64,000 bases of DNA from Cordia subcordata (lineage: Eukaryota; Streptophyta; Magnoliopsida; Boraginales; Cordiaceae). The translations under genes and the position numbers were made by a program. Positions 33,554 through 47,200 of the stretch are shown one piece after another (the stretch's first letter is position 1; each line of letters opens with the position of its first letter). The stretch is from positions 26,700,001-26,764,000 of the forward strand of contig JAPTOF010000003.1 of the NCBI GenBank assembly GCA_028554755.1, written 5' to 3'. The notes beneath the pieces were generated by a model. That model was given only the letters and a program-made list of their open reading frames with translations. It made no database searches and had not been told where the DNA came from.

Positions 33554-36535
33554 CATTTTATATGTAGAAATTGCCGCGACAAATGATGTATTCTCAGAGA
33601 AGGAAAAAAAAATGAGTTGAGAATTGAAGAAGAAAAGAACGGTTGAAAATGATGAGTGTGAAAAATAAAACTGAAAATAAATCAGCTAGTTATTCTCATT
33701 TAAGTCTCAATGTTGGGGCGAGCAATTCTGTATTAACGTGTGTAGGGACAGTTGTACGTAAAATCTCTCGTGTATTTTTGAATATTTTTTTTTATCTATA
33801 GAGCCATTTATTTTTCATTAATTTTTCTTATTAAAATTAGTAAATTTTCATTTTATCCAATTTAATTATTACTATCAATAAAATGTTTAAAATCTAGCTA
33901 CGCGTCTTTTGGAATATTCAAGGCTGCTTAGTGGCTTTGGATACGGTTAGAATATTTTGAGCACGTTAATCCTTTATGGTCTGCCTTGGAATTCTATTGG
34001 TTTCTTTATATATGTCTAGTTAAGTTTATATATTCCACATTTAACGCTTGTCAACAATATTAACGGCTTAAGTTTTGGTATAGTTAACTAATAATAACGT
34101 TATATGAAGTTCATGCATGCACAAAGAGAATCTTGAGATCAGATGAGGGATGGGTTTGGCTGATGAGTCCCAACTCCCAAGTTGTGCGTAAAATATGTTG
34201 CTGCAATGGCTCTCCACACACTTCAAGAGTAGGGGTAGCTCTTCCATCAGTACCACTGACGACAGTTTATGAAAAAAAATTGAAGTTTAAGAACAAAAAT
34301 TTGTAGGTCAAAAATAAAAATATTTAACTCAAAAATAAAAATTTTTGATTTTAATTTACAAATTTTAATTCAAAAACTATAAATTCTTTTGTAAATTGTC
34401 ATTAATCCACACTGGTAGAAGAGCTACCCCAAGAGTAGTATCATAATTCATGAATCATGTGGTTAAAAAAGATGAAATGATTTCCATGTTTCATGGGAGA
34501 AGCATTTTCTCTCTCGTTCACATTCTCGATGTGTATCTTTCTATTTGTCCTAAGCCAACAAAGAGAGTCAACTCTTAGGATTCTTTTTAGCCTGCTTTTG
34601 TTCCACATCTTGAGTTTTATGGTCCCTCGTGATGAACAATTATCTTGGGGGCTTAAATGCATTGTACCTTCCTTCTTAATTTTTAATCAAAGTCATATGT
34701 TTTACAATATGTAATAAGTTATTTATATTTTTCAAAATGTTATACGGTGTTCTTTATTGTTAATTGGGTCTATCAAGGTATATTATCCAGTAACAAAAAG
34801 TTTGAACGGTTAAGGTATGTGATTATAATGAGTTACATGTATATATTAAAAACGAGAAGATTTGATTATGTGATCTTTTAATTCTCTTGTTGCTATTCAA
34901 TGAGTCTACATTTCATATCTTTGGAGATGGAAATGTCTTACTTCGTTGTCTTGATATATACATATACATACATACATATATATATGTGTGTGTGTGTGTG
35001 TGTTTATGTATTGACATTTTATTAGTAACTAATCAAGTTATATTCCCAGTTAAAGACTGTTATTTGCCATTAATTTAGAAGTTGAATCTAAAATATAAAT
35101 GCTAGTGCTTTCTTTCCAATGGTGGTGCTTACTGATACTAGGGGTGGATAAAGAGGACTTGGGATTCCTAAACATTAAATGATACTGAACGAATTATGTT
35201 ATTATGATTAAATGGTTTAAACGGTCTGTCATTATAAGATAGCAAAAAAGTGACAGGTTTTAGTTTTGTCGACTTGACCAAAAATATTCATCATTTTGAT
35301 ACTATTTTTGCCATAAATTAAGAGAATCATAAATAACCCGTATTATAGTTCATAAAATAATTTTCTAAATTTAGGCATAATCACATGTATCTTTCGAGTA
35401 ATTTCTATGCTAAACGATCTCTTGTGAGACAGAGAGGTAGTATACGCATGGAAATGCACTAACATTGATAGGAAAAATAATCACTTGGATAAAATAAATG
35501 TGGTTTAAGATTTTAATCTAGTGTTTGTTTATCCATTTTGAGATTCTTTACTCTCTTTTCTGGTGCACATACACTGTCCTTGTCAATCCCCACTAATAAT
35601 TAAGTTTGAGGCTTTTAAGTCGAAAGCATAAGTATAAAGATTCAAATCATAATTCACCACCATTAACTTCTGTCATAATAGTATAACATTATACCGAATT
35701 CAAAGCCGGGTGGTCAATTTAATTGGTCTAACCATGAGATATGATGGTAGGTTAGCTATTTGTCCAAAATATTCTTCTGGTTCTCGTACTTTTTGTTGAC
35801 ATCTTACGTGTACTAACTCTCTGCCCACCATTGTAGTGTAGCAATTGAATTTGCAGTTGTTACCATATCGTCTAACATGGTGGAGATAAAACTTTATCCT
35901 ATTTGAATGCGGATGTCTTATCAGAGACCATATGGTTGATTTTCCAGTGACCTTTTGTCTCTTTTTCCAGTTTAATTTTGAGAAACAAATAATTAAAATT
36001 TAATATAAAACGGTCCAAAAAAGCCAATTCAAGTCAAAACTTAGAAGCCAATTGGCTTTGGCTGGCCCTTCTGTCTGCAGATATTTCTTCAGAGCCGACT
36101 TGTCACTTGTCTGTGTCCACCGTGAATGACGACTTCGAAATCAAAGGCATATCTCACTGCTTGAATGTATGTCAAAGTGGGCCTCAGTGGAGTTAATTGT
36201 TATTTAATCCATTTGACCCTAGTGCAGAAACTCAGAAACAATTTTTTTTTTTAATTCAAAAGAGAATAAAAATTAATTAATTATATCGAGTAAGAATTAA
36301 TCTCAAAATCCTTCCATCCTCCCACACTGCCCTCCTTAATGGTGTGGTAGTGGTACAGCCGTACAGGCCAATAATCATCACCTGCTTCACCAACGTATTC
36401 GATGCTCTCCATCTTCGCTATTTCCCATCCATGTTCGTTAAAGGTCCCATGCTATCCCCAATCATGTGCTGCAAAAACTAGAAAATTCATAATTGGAGAG
36501 GAAATTTCAATCATATACCACGTGGGTTCACAATT
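33251..36535. other. Intergenic AT-rich region
   Basis: No gene supported. It contains the 3' flank of the small basic gene, an AT microsatellite (33509-33551), and a TATG/GTGT-rich run near 34965-35003. Frames around 34068-35078 have no domain or conserved look. Confidence 0.5.
33509..33551. repeat. (AT)n microsatellite
   Basis: About 21 AT units in the 3' flank of the small basic protein gene. Confidence 0.92.
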
Positions 36536-37391
36536 GGATTTTTTTTTTATATATAAATACCCTACTTTTTAAAATTCTTATAAAAAATACTCTAGTTTCA
36601 AATGCATTTTTAAATCTACCCTTTTCAATTTTTGAAAAATGAATTATGTAATTGAAATACTGAAGTATCAAAATTTGAGTTTTGTTTTAAATTTTAAATT
36701 TATTGTGACAAAAATACCTTGAAAAAAACGTTCGCTATTTCAAATACCGAACAAGACCATTCACCGATTTCATGTTTCATTTACCGAAAGTGAGAAACAA
36801 CTACAACGCAGTTGGACTTGTGAACCTTAGCATTGTTTACCAAAAAAAAACTTAGCATCAGATGTCCAACAAAGAAATCTATTATCAGAGGAATAATACG
36901 CAATAGCTTCCCTATTACACTTACACATTCACACACTCAGATTCTTTTTTTTTTATATAGACCCTTTTTTTGTTTTCCTTTGTTTTTGGTATTCTTTAGT
37001 GATTTTTTATGCACTTTGCAAAGGTATGAAAGAGGTGGAAGAGAGTCAAACTCATCAAAGGTGTAAGCATCTGAGGAAGGGGAAAGAGCAATACCCAAAT
37101 GAAGAAGAAGATGGAGATTTCAAGTGGAGGAGCAACAGCAATGGAAACGGTATTTCTTCTTCTTCTTTTTTTATTTGGTTAAAGGAGAAATGGTATTCGA
37201 GCCATTTTTATTGTGGTAAATTTAAAACAACTCTCAAATTTCAGTATTTGAAATACCTTGGTATTTCAATCATTGAATTCTTTTTTTAAAAATAAAAAAG
37301 GTATATTTGAAAACGTGTTTGAAACTAAAATATTTTTTATAAGAATTTCAGAAAAATAGGATATTTATAAAGTAAAATAAAAATAAAAACC
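36536..37391. mobile_element. MULE (Mutator-like) non-autonomous element with perfect 9-bp TSD
   Basis: TTCACAATT occurs immediately before (36527-36535) and after (37392-37400) the element. About 200 bp at each end are inverted repeats, with outer ends GGATTTTT and GGTTTTTA; inner matching segments include TTCTTATAAAAAATA. TIRs of about 200 bp with a 9-bp TSD identify Mutator. The roughly 450-bp interior (about 36740-37185) is less AT-rich at its right side and carries a 41-codon frame from ATG 37025 (MKEVEESQTHQRCKHLRKGK) ending near a GT donor-like site, which could be captured host sequence; I do not recognise it. Confidence 0.88.
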
Positions 37392-39070
37392 TTCACAATT
37401 TCACTGTCGGTGCAATTGATATCTTGGCAGTGAAACCGAAGTACTACGTACATCCGTACCAAAATTTAGTAAATTTCTTTTAAAATTTATAAAAAATAAA
37501 GTCTAAAAAAAAAAAAGAATCCCAATCGGCCCTAAGTTAAGCATAATTCAACTAAAACGAGCTATCTTGTCTGCAAGCCTATTAACCAATGAAAGTCAAA
37601 AGACATGAGTGAAATAAGTGGTATTGGACTCTTGACCTTCTTGTCTAAAGCTTAGAAGAATAAATAGTTAAAAAGTTTTCGGTAGTTTTAAAATTTCTTG
37701 GTCAAATTATTTGAACTCTAGTAACTTAAAAATAAAAATAAAAAAGGTAAAAGGCATCCTAAGATTGAAACCATTAGCGCATGAGACGAGCTGCTATAGC
37801 CTCCTTAATATGGTCCTTTGGAGTGGTAAGTGTTAAATAAATACTCGAATAGATTTGGAGTGGTAAGCGTTAAATAAATACTCGAATAGATTCTTTATTA
37901 TGGCTCCTTATGTTTTTCTGCTCTTCTCTCGTTAGATACTACAAATATTTAGTTACTTTTGCCTCTTTATATATATATTTTCTCTATGAAGAGTGTTATT
38001 CAAGTGAAAGTCGAAAAAAGAGCTTCTAAAATAAGGAGAACTACAATTAGAGGCTAAAATTGAAATATAGTCTTTAAAAATAAAAAAAGAAAAAAGTTAC
38101 ATGTCTAATTTCCTATTATGGGAAAAAAAAAAGTAAGGGGGCTATTAGAGGGCCATCTCAAACATGCAAAACCATTTTTGGGAGGCAAGTGCTAAAAGAG
38201 TGGCTGTAATAGCCTCTCTCTAGTCTCCTTTTAGAGTATTGTTTGAGTTAAATTAAAATATAAAGTCTAAAAATAGAATAGTACTAAAAGTAGAGAATAT
38301 CGTTAGAGAAGAAATTGAAAAGGAAGTCCTTAAAAATAAAAATGCCACCTATTCGGCATCCTTGAAATAATCTCTAAAATAGTGAATCCCTAAAATTGAG
38401 ATTCCTATTTTTTCACATGGCTTATCAATTTTAGGCATTTGCTTTTTGGCTTCTTTTTTTGTGTTTGTGTGAGTGAAGAATGTTGTTAGAGTGATACATG
38501 AAGTAGGAAGACTAAAACAAGGAGCAACTAAAATAAGAAATATTGTTAGACCAACTTTAAGATACTCTCTGCATATGGCTACTTAAACATCGCAGAAGCC
38601 AAATATCCAAAGTGCTTTCCAACAACATGCCAAATCAGCTTCTCCAATTTTGGGAGTCTTTACCGTTTTCCCTCTCCTGTCAAATTTAGCAAGTTATTTT
38701 CTCTTCTTATTTCTTTTATGCCAAGAAGATTTTGTTCCGATAAAATCTAGACAACTATTTAAAATAAGAGAGGACTAAAAATAGGGGATACTGTATATAC
38801 ACTATAGATATATCACTGAAATTCAGCCCTCGATTGGGCCAACTTCAGGGCTACTGCTTTAGAGCTTTTCGGCCCAGAAAATATGGACATTCTCCATATG
38901 ATAATAGGTGCCCCGCTTTGTCTACTGGGCTCCATTTATCAACATCTTGCCACAGGCCCGTTATCTTTTCGGCCTTTCTTTCGGAAATCGGAATGATCCA
39001 CTCTAATTTCAGCTATTAGTTACGCGATGTGCTTTGAGTTTACTTAACAAATAAATCTATTACAAATTTG

Positions 39071-39249
39071 AATAATGTTAGACGTCACTTTATTTTTATC
39101 ACTTAAATATTATTTCTTTGTGTATATCTATTTGGCATGATAAAAGAAGAGATATAAATTAAAAGGTTTCTCAAGTTAGTGTGCTAACTAGACGCACACT
39201 TAAAAGGTGATATTTAAGTAATAAAAATAAAATGATATCTAACATTACT
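39071..39249. mobile_element. Palindromic MITE
   Basis: The left 42 bp (AATAATGTTAGACGTCAC...) and the right 40 bp are inverted repeats sharing TAATGTTAGA and ATTTTTATYACTTAAATAT. No coding content. Superfamily not assigned because the target duplication is ambiguous in AT-rich flanks. Confidence 0.65.
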
Positions 39250-40517
39250 TTATTTTATATAATATATAGACAGATCATCTCCTTCTTTCTCTTTTTTTTT
39301 TTTTTAGTTAATTTGAAATACTAATGATAAAATATTATAAAAAATTGATATCGCTAAGAGGGCTTTACATCTTCATTCTGCGTTAAGTAAAATTAGTTTC
39401 AGTCTTAAATCTTTCTCCAAATATATTTAAGTTGTGTAACAAATTGAATTTCAATCTTTATGAGTTCATATCCACAAAATTGGTTACAATGAGCAATGCT
39501 ATTAAACAAACCGAAAGGATCAAATTGGATGTTTTCGGAAAGAAAAGACATGTAACGTGAAAATCTATTTCATCTTTGCTTGATGAAAAATTTGTATCGA
39601 ACTTGTCTCTTTAAAAGAGACAAAAAGCAAATACAACCCCATCTCTTCAGTAAAGGTAAATTAAAAGGACTAATCTATTGTTTATCAATGATATGCACTT
39701 GCTAATTCCAAAGGATTCTTGATTAGATTTACCGTCTAAGTGTTTGTTTTGGTCTAGCTTTTAGACAATTTAAAATGTTTTATGCGAGTTTAAAAATTAA
39801 ATTTAAATTGTTTGATAAATTTTTAGAAGTATTTTTGCATAAAAGTCAAAATTAATAAAAAGTTAAAAATGTAAAAGCTCCAAATTAGAGATTTGTGAGA
39901 AAAGGTGTTTAAAAATTTGTTACATCATATCAAAAATTATTTCTTTTCTTCTTTTTTCAAAAATACCACTTTATATTTTTAAGGTTCTAATATTACCTTC
40001 ACAATAACTAAAAGCTCAATTCCTAAAATATTATAATAACTTTTATTCGATTGTACTTTTAACTAAAATTCTATTATTAAAAACTCTCTACTTCAATCGT
40101 TAAGTCCAAAAAAACTTAATTTTGAAAACAAATGAACTCGAATAGATTTGTTACTACTAATTAGAATAAATATATTCATGCAAATTAGAAGTTGCGAAAG
40201 TTCTGATAATTATTTTTAATATATACTATTTCACCAATCATGAACAAAAAATTTAAGAATAAATATTACATCTATTACGAGCAAACAAGCCCCACATGAA
40301 TAATATGAAAAATGAAAACCTCATGATTTTTTCCTGTTCCGCAGTTATTTATATATATATATATATATATTCACAATTGTAAATGATATATTTTGACATC
40401 TATATATACACATACATACATATAGATCCTTGAAAATTGTGCTGCTGTCGATTCGCAAACATTTCGCAGAATTTCTCTCTCACCCATTAGCTTTCTCTCT
40501 TCTTCTTCTTTAGGGCC

Positions 40518-40518
<1 letters not shown>

Positions 40519-40556
<38 letters not shown>

Positions 40557-40586
40557 TCTCTTTCTCTCTCTCACACACACACACAT
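40519..40586. repeat. (CT)n/(CA)n compound microsatellite
   Basis: About 25 CT units with two interruptions, followed by eight CA units, 630 bp upstream of HSP70-16. It could be in the transcript leader. Confidence 0.85.
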
Positions 40587-41214
40587 CAAAAGGTACCTTT
40601 CGATCCATACATGCGGATGACTACATTTTGCTTATTGAGCCTAAATTCGTGTATTTAAACCACAGTAAACCTATAGGTATGTGTATCAAAATTATTTAAT
40701 CCCTCATTGATACTTTTTCCTTTTTTCTTTTTTTTTTAAATTCAGTTAAGTTAATTAAATTATTTTATTAAGCTGCTAATACTTTGTTTGATTCAATAAA
40801 TATTCTGTAGAACAAAATATTCACCTAATGAGTATCGCGAGCTGCTTCTTTTTCTGTTAATATTTTTAAATTTAGCTAATCTCCTGTTGTCATCAAATTA
40901 ATATTTAATTTTGTTATTTTTGTTTAATTGAGTGTTTTGGGTGGTTTGCTGAAAGTGCATATTGTTGTTTAACATGTCAACGTAATAGAAATAGTAAGGA
41001 GGGGGCATTATGCAATATTTTTGTAAAGTTTTAACTGTAACTACAATACTATGGGGCAATATGAACTTCTGACCAAGCACACTTGGGTGTGGTGTGTGAC
41101 GCTTTGAGCAAATTTTAATCAAATTTGGTTGTTGTAGGTTTTCCCAGCTGCTTGTTTGTGGTGAAAATTGGGTTTTGAATTGTAAAGGGTTTGTATAATC
41201 TTGATTTGCTCGAA

Positions 41215-44200
41215 ATGAGTGTGTTGGGGTTTGATATTGGAAATGAGAACTGTGTCATCGCAGTAGCGAAGCAAGGGGGAATTGATGTGTTGTTAAATGA
41301 AGAGTCGAAGCGTGAAACTCCAACTGTGGTTTCATTTGGTGAGAAGCAGAGGTTTATGGGCTCGGCAGGGGCAGCTTCTGCTGTAATGAACCCCAAATCG
41401 ACAATTTCTCAGGTTAAAAGATTGATAGGAAGGAAATTCAGGGAGCCTGTTGTGCAGAACGACCTGAAATTATTGCCTTTTGAGACTTCTGAGGCACCAG
41501 ATGGTGGCATTTTGATTCATTTACAGTATTTGAATGAGAGACATACATTTAATCCAGTTCAGGTTTTAGCAATGTTGTTAGCGCACTTAAAGCAAATAAC
41601 TGAGAAAAATCTGGAGATGAACGTGTTGGATTGCGTGATCGGTGTACCATCATACTTCACGGACTTGCAGAGACGTGCATATTTGCATGCTGCAGAGATA
41701 GCTGGATTGAAGCCGTTAAGGTTGATGCATGACTGCACTGCTACTGCACTAGGTTACGGTATATATAAAAATGACTTTCACAATGGGGGTGCCACAAATG
41801 TTGTATTTGTTGATGTTGGTCATTGTGATACGCAGGTGGCTGTTGTGTCATTTGAACCCGGACATATGAAAATATTATCGCATTCTTTTGATGCTAATCT
41901 AGGAGGAAGAGATTTTGATGAGGTTTTGTTCAGATACTTTGCTGCAGCATTCAAGGAACAGTACAGCATTGATGTTTATTCTAGTGCTCGGGCCTCTGTC
42001 AGGCTTAGGGCAGCATGTGAGAAGTTGAAGAAAGTCTTGAGTGCAAATCCAGAGGCACCACTTAATATTGAGTGCTTAATGGATGAGAAAGATGTCCGAG
42101 GATTTATTAAGAGAGAGGAATTTGAGAAGTTGTCTTCAGAGTTGTTAGATAGGATCAGTGTTCCTTGTCGTAAGGCTTTGCTTGACTCTGGTCTGACGGC
42201 TGAGAAGATTCATACAGTTGAGCTTGTTGGTTCAGGCTCCCGGATACCAGCTATTACAAAAATTTTAAGTTCTGTTTTCAGGAAAGAGCCGAGTCGGACA
42301 TTAAATGCCAGCGAATGTGTGGCACGTGGCTGTGGTCTTCAATGTGCTATGCTTAGTCCAATATTCCGTGTCAGAGAGTATGAGGTTTGTCTTCCTCAGC
42401 TAATAGCCGTTGTGTAGTTACATTCAGAAAGTGCACTTTTTTTTCTTGCTCAAGTATGTCTCAGTGTTTTTAATATTGGCAGACATTTAGTTGTGGAATG
42501 CTAATTGTTGATAGATGCTCACATGTATTCTTCATTTTAATTGGGTGAAAAAGGTTTTCTGTTCAGAGAATTTTTGTTTAGAGACTGTTTGCTGCAACCT
42601 ATTTTTACCAGCTTTTAGTTTTTAGCTTAATATAAGCTGTTTATTGCTCTTTGTTTCAGATCATAGAAGCTGCTTTTTAGCTTAAATAAATGGAAAAAAG
42701 TTGGAAAAACTAACTTCTGATAATATATCTTCCTTGTGACTTTTCCAGAATTCACTTCTCAATAATCTTAAGCTTTAGCAAACAGGTTCTCGATATTAGT
42801 CACCTTTGCTTTACATATCGATCGATGATTTGGGTCCAAATTTATGTATTAAAAATATATGCAAGAACTCAAATGACTTTGAGTACCACTTTGTCTCCAA
42901 AGAATTATATATTCTCTATGCAGAGAAAACACTCAGAAAAGTTACACTCACGAACATGATAAACAAAAGCTAGAAAAATGAAAAAATAAAGGGTTGTGCT
43001 CTGAGAAGGTTCTGCCTGGGTTAGAGTTTCAGGGATTGGAGAGTTAACTGTATAGCTTTGCATAAGAAAAAATGATCGCAGAAATCCTTGGGTGCAGAAA
43101 AGATTCTTCCACTCTCAGAAATTACTTATCATCAATTATAGAATTGTCACTTTGAAATTAATGTGAAACCATGAGCTTTATGATGTAATTCAATTATAGG
43201 AAACTTCCTTTAATATCCTTATCAATATTTAGCATCTGGCTGCATTTTTAAAAGTTTTCTGCTGTATTAATGCTGCAAAGCTGCTCTCTTTTACTAGAAT
43301 ATCTTATCTTCAAGCAAGCCATTCTTTTGGTATCTCAGTGGTGGTAGCAAATTGTGACACTGCATAAGACAAGTATATTGCCTCACAGCCTTTAAATTTT
43401 GGCAACTAGTGTTAAGGAAATATCTAATACGGAGTAAGGAGAATCTTATCTCAAAAAGAAGTGCAATCTAATGGCTACCATGTTAAGTGTTAGGCATAGA
43501 TTCTCGTAGGGTATATCGTGTGCCCTTTAAGCATGAGTGACGAAGTGCCATAAACACAACCCTTTAAGCATGTGTCATAAACACAACGAACACAATAATA
43601 ATTATTATGGCTAGTAGACTTCCAATTATTTAGCTCATGTCCAACTGATGCTGAGTTAATGGTATATTTGGTCATTGTGCAATAAGTTGCAGTACCTGGA
43701 AGTAAGTTTTAGAAGTTATGTACCGAAGGAATGTTGGAAGAATGCTGTATAAGAGAAAGTGAATGTGTTATATACTATAATGAAAAAGAATGTCACATAT
43801 TTTAAAATTTAGGGCCAGCTATGTCACATATTTTAAAATTTAGGGCCACCTTAAAGAGTTCACAATGATTGATGTGTAGTATATAATTCTAAGAAAGTTT
43901 TAATATTTTAGTTATCTTTAATTTTGTTTTTGGGGCATACATGATGGGTATCATACAAAATAATACCGTGATGCTAATAGCACAAAAGCAGACGTGTACA
44001 TTTTCCATTTTTGGCTGATGCAGATTATTACAAGTGGTGTCTTTCTCCATAGAAATGTATAAAGGACTGGAATGAGTTAATTCAAGAACTCATAGTGTGA
44101 CATGATTGAACATCAGATAGTCTTAATAGCCTACTTATACTTTAATTAGCCTTAGATACGCTTATGAACTTCTAGTTCTCCCGATCAAAATGGTCAACGT

Positions 44201-47200
44201 ACACAAGATTAATGATGATAAATTTTTTTTTAATTCTTTTTGAAGTTAAAAAGATTATTAATATGCATACTTATTGATATTTTTAAATGATGTGAAGAGA
44301 GCTTGGTTGATCATATTTAGTGCACATCATTACCTTTAGGGCCGTTACTAAAGCCCATGTTTTTTGTTTTCAAGTACAGCAATGATACAATTAAGCCCTT
44401 GACCCTGGCCTAAGGGAGTCGAACCCACAATATGATGTGGGGAATTTTGGCCATCCAACCACTTGACCATGGATCTCCCTTGATAGATGTAAAACAATTT
44501 CACCCATTAAAATATGATTTCTATTGATATTCTAGAAATGCAATCATCTTGATAGGGTCAACCTGTTGATTTATAATGGAACAAAATAATAAACCTGTTT
44601 GTCTAGGCTTCACTTCTGTTTAAATTGAACCAGAAAATCTCTTGTATAAATATCCTAATTAGTCAAGTTCGATATTAATTTTGAAATGAGTGAAGTATCT
44701 TCAATTATCTTGCAAGTTTAATCTTTTCTCTTTTATCATATTCTGATCTTGTATAATATTAATTTGCAGATTGAAGATTCATTTCCATTTTCAATAGGAT
44801 TTGCACTTGATCATGGTCCAATTTGTACGATGTCAAATGGCATGTTGTTTCCAAAAGGCCATTCCTTTCCAAGTGTAAAGATGCTTACTTTAAATCGGAG
44901 CAGTACATTTCATATGGAAGCCTTTTATGCAAACCCGAATGAGTTGCCTCCTGATACATCTACTAAAATCTGCAACTTTACGGTAAAGACACCATTATTC
45001 TATTTCTTTCTTTCCAAAATAAATGTAGAACTTTTATGGTTGATCGTGAGCCCAGTACTTGTTAACCTATATTGCACAGACTTGGAATCGAGATACAAGT
45101 TTTTGTCTAGGTGTCAAATTCCCTACAGCTTGAGTTAAAGAGACAGGAAAGTTGGATTTAAAGCATTCCACAATGTGGGTAGAGGCCAGGACATGCTGTT
45201 TATTGCATATATCAGGCATAATGTTGTCTCTTATAAACTATAATTAGATGTCACTACAACTGTATGTTTCCATAAATAATCTTGCAATAGAAGCAATTCT
45301 TCCTTTGAGTCATTAATAAGATTCAGGTTTTAGTTCCTCTTCCTGTGATTGAATAACAAGACTCCATCTTCTGTTAACGCTAAAATTATCTTGATTTCTG
45401 GAACTCAGATTGTCCACTAGTAAGTTTGAGTCTCGGACACAGATCATGGCCATGTTGGAGTGTCAAATGTCTAATTTGGCAGGTTATTCTTTGTAAATTA
45501 TCCTCAACTAGTTTATCTTCCAGATATTGGTTCCAAATTTTGCTAGTAAATTAATCAAAGAGTCAAATCCTGATGTTACTTAAAAGTAATGAATGCATAG
45601 TAATGAGTGCACTATACCAGACAGCATTTTAAGTTTTCATCCTACAATTTTAGTGAAGACAATGGGAATTAGGATATCCAAAAGTTTTGACTTAACTGGA
45701 AATGGAAGAAGGATAAGCATGAGAACAAAGCATGATACTGTTTTGTTGTAACTCGGTTTCTGCTTTATAAGTTGTTACTAAGGTTGGCATGTATCAGAAT
45801 CCTAACTAACTCACAAGACTATAATAAGTGATCTTCTTCCTATTGAGGATTTTCCTTTTTGAGATATTTTAAGGTTTCCCATATAAGGGTTTTCTATAAT
45901 CCTCTTTATTTGAAGAATATTTTCTGTTATGAATTTAACTTTTCAAAAAAAATTTCTGTTTTGAATTTATTTGATGTGTTACTGATTTTCCAGATTGGCC
46001 CATTCCAAACTTCTCATAAAGAAAGTGGAAAAGTTAAAGTTAGAGTTCAGCTGAACCTTCCTGGTATTGTTACAGTAGAGTCAGCTTCAGTAAGTATTAT
46101 TCTAAAACTAATTCTATCTAATATATTCATGTTAAATTCTTCAAAATTGTGATGCTAGATTTACATTGACCCATTGCATTTGTGTAGCTCATTGAAGATC
46201 ATGGGGATGATTCTCGTATAAGGAATAATGCTGATATACATTCAGATAAGTTAGAGGCACACAATCATGAGTCTCCTAACCGTGGGAATAGTGCATATCC
46301 TGCACATGCTAAAGCCCCATCGACGGCTACCGTAAGTTCGCAGGTTTCAACTTTATGAACAATTTTTTTTGGGTACTAATTTGATATGCATTCACTTTTT
46401 CTTCCTCCAACTAAACATAAAGGAAATAATTGGATTTTGTTGATGGCTAGTGTATACCAAAAGAGAGGTGATACATCTTTTGACTGCTTATCATGAAAAT
46501 ACTTTACTACCATGACATGATATTGCTTGTCAATCTATTCCTAGAATCATCTTTCTTGTCCTATTTCATGAAATATGCATGTTTTGATATTGTATAATGT
46601 AAAATTTACTTGTCTTAAAATGAAGCGTAAATTGCACAGAACCTCTTTGTGGTTTGTCATAAGTGTGTGTTTACCCCTGTGATTTAAAAATTAGCTAGTT
46701 ACCCTCGTGTACTTTCCAAAAGTGAAGCACATTACCCCCTCTGTCACTTTTTCCGTTAGATTTAACTGGATGTGTAGTACACACGCTGGGGATGCGACTG
46801 GGTTTAGTTTTTTTGCTGTTAAACTTGATTTTGGTTAAAAATGTCATTCCTTTTTTGTTTTAAAAAACATTGCAAAAGAAAAGACTTAAACCTTTGACTT
46901 TAGTTTAGAACATGTAATTTAACCAACTATGCTACAAACATGTTTGCATTTTATTTCATTACTACAAGTAAATATTTTTTTGTCATCGGAAAATGAAAAA
47001 TAAAAAAAGAAATTAACCTCCACTGTCATCATAATCGCACAACCACCGTCTCATTAGTTAAATTAATTATTTTATAAATTTTAATTTTTAATTATTTGAT
47101 TAATTAATTAATCAATTATTAAATTATTAATTAATTAATCAAGTAATTATTAATAAATTAACTAATTATTAATTACTTCACGTTTTCAATTAAATAGAAT

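Larger units (their letters stand above)
37392..41214. other. Intergenic region and HSP70-16 upstream flank
   Basis: No gene found. It includes a 37-bp tandem duplication (37817-37853 and 37854-37890, one mismatch), a palindromic MITE (39071-39249), and a CT/CA-rich tract (40519-40586). The last 600 bp presumably contain the HSP70-16 promoter and 5'UTR, possibly with a 5'UTR intron, but no decisive motif was seen. Confidence 0.45.

Noticed and set aside
44414..44475. Functional tRNA gene on the minus strand
   Set aside because: Box A and B are good, but no convincing acceptor or anticodon stems pair, so a tRNA-derived SINE is preferred.
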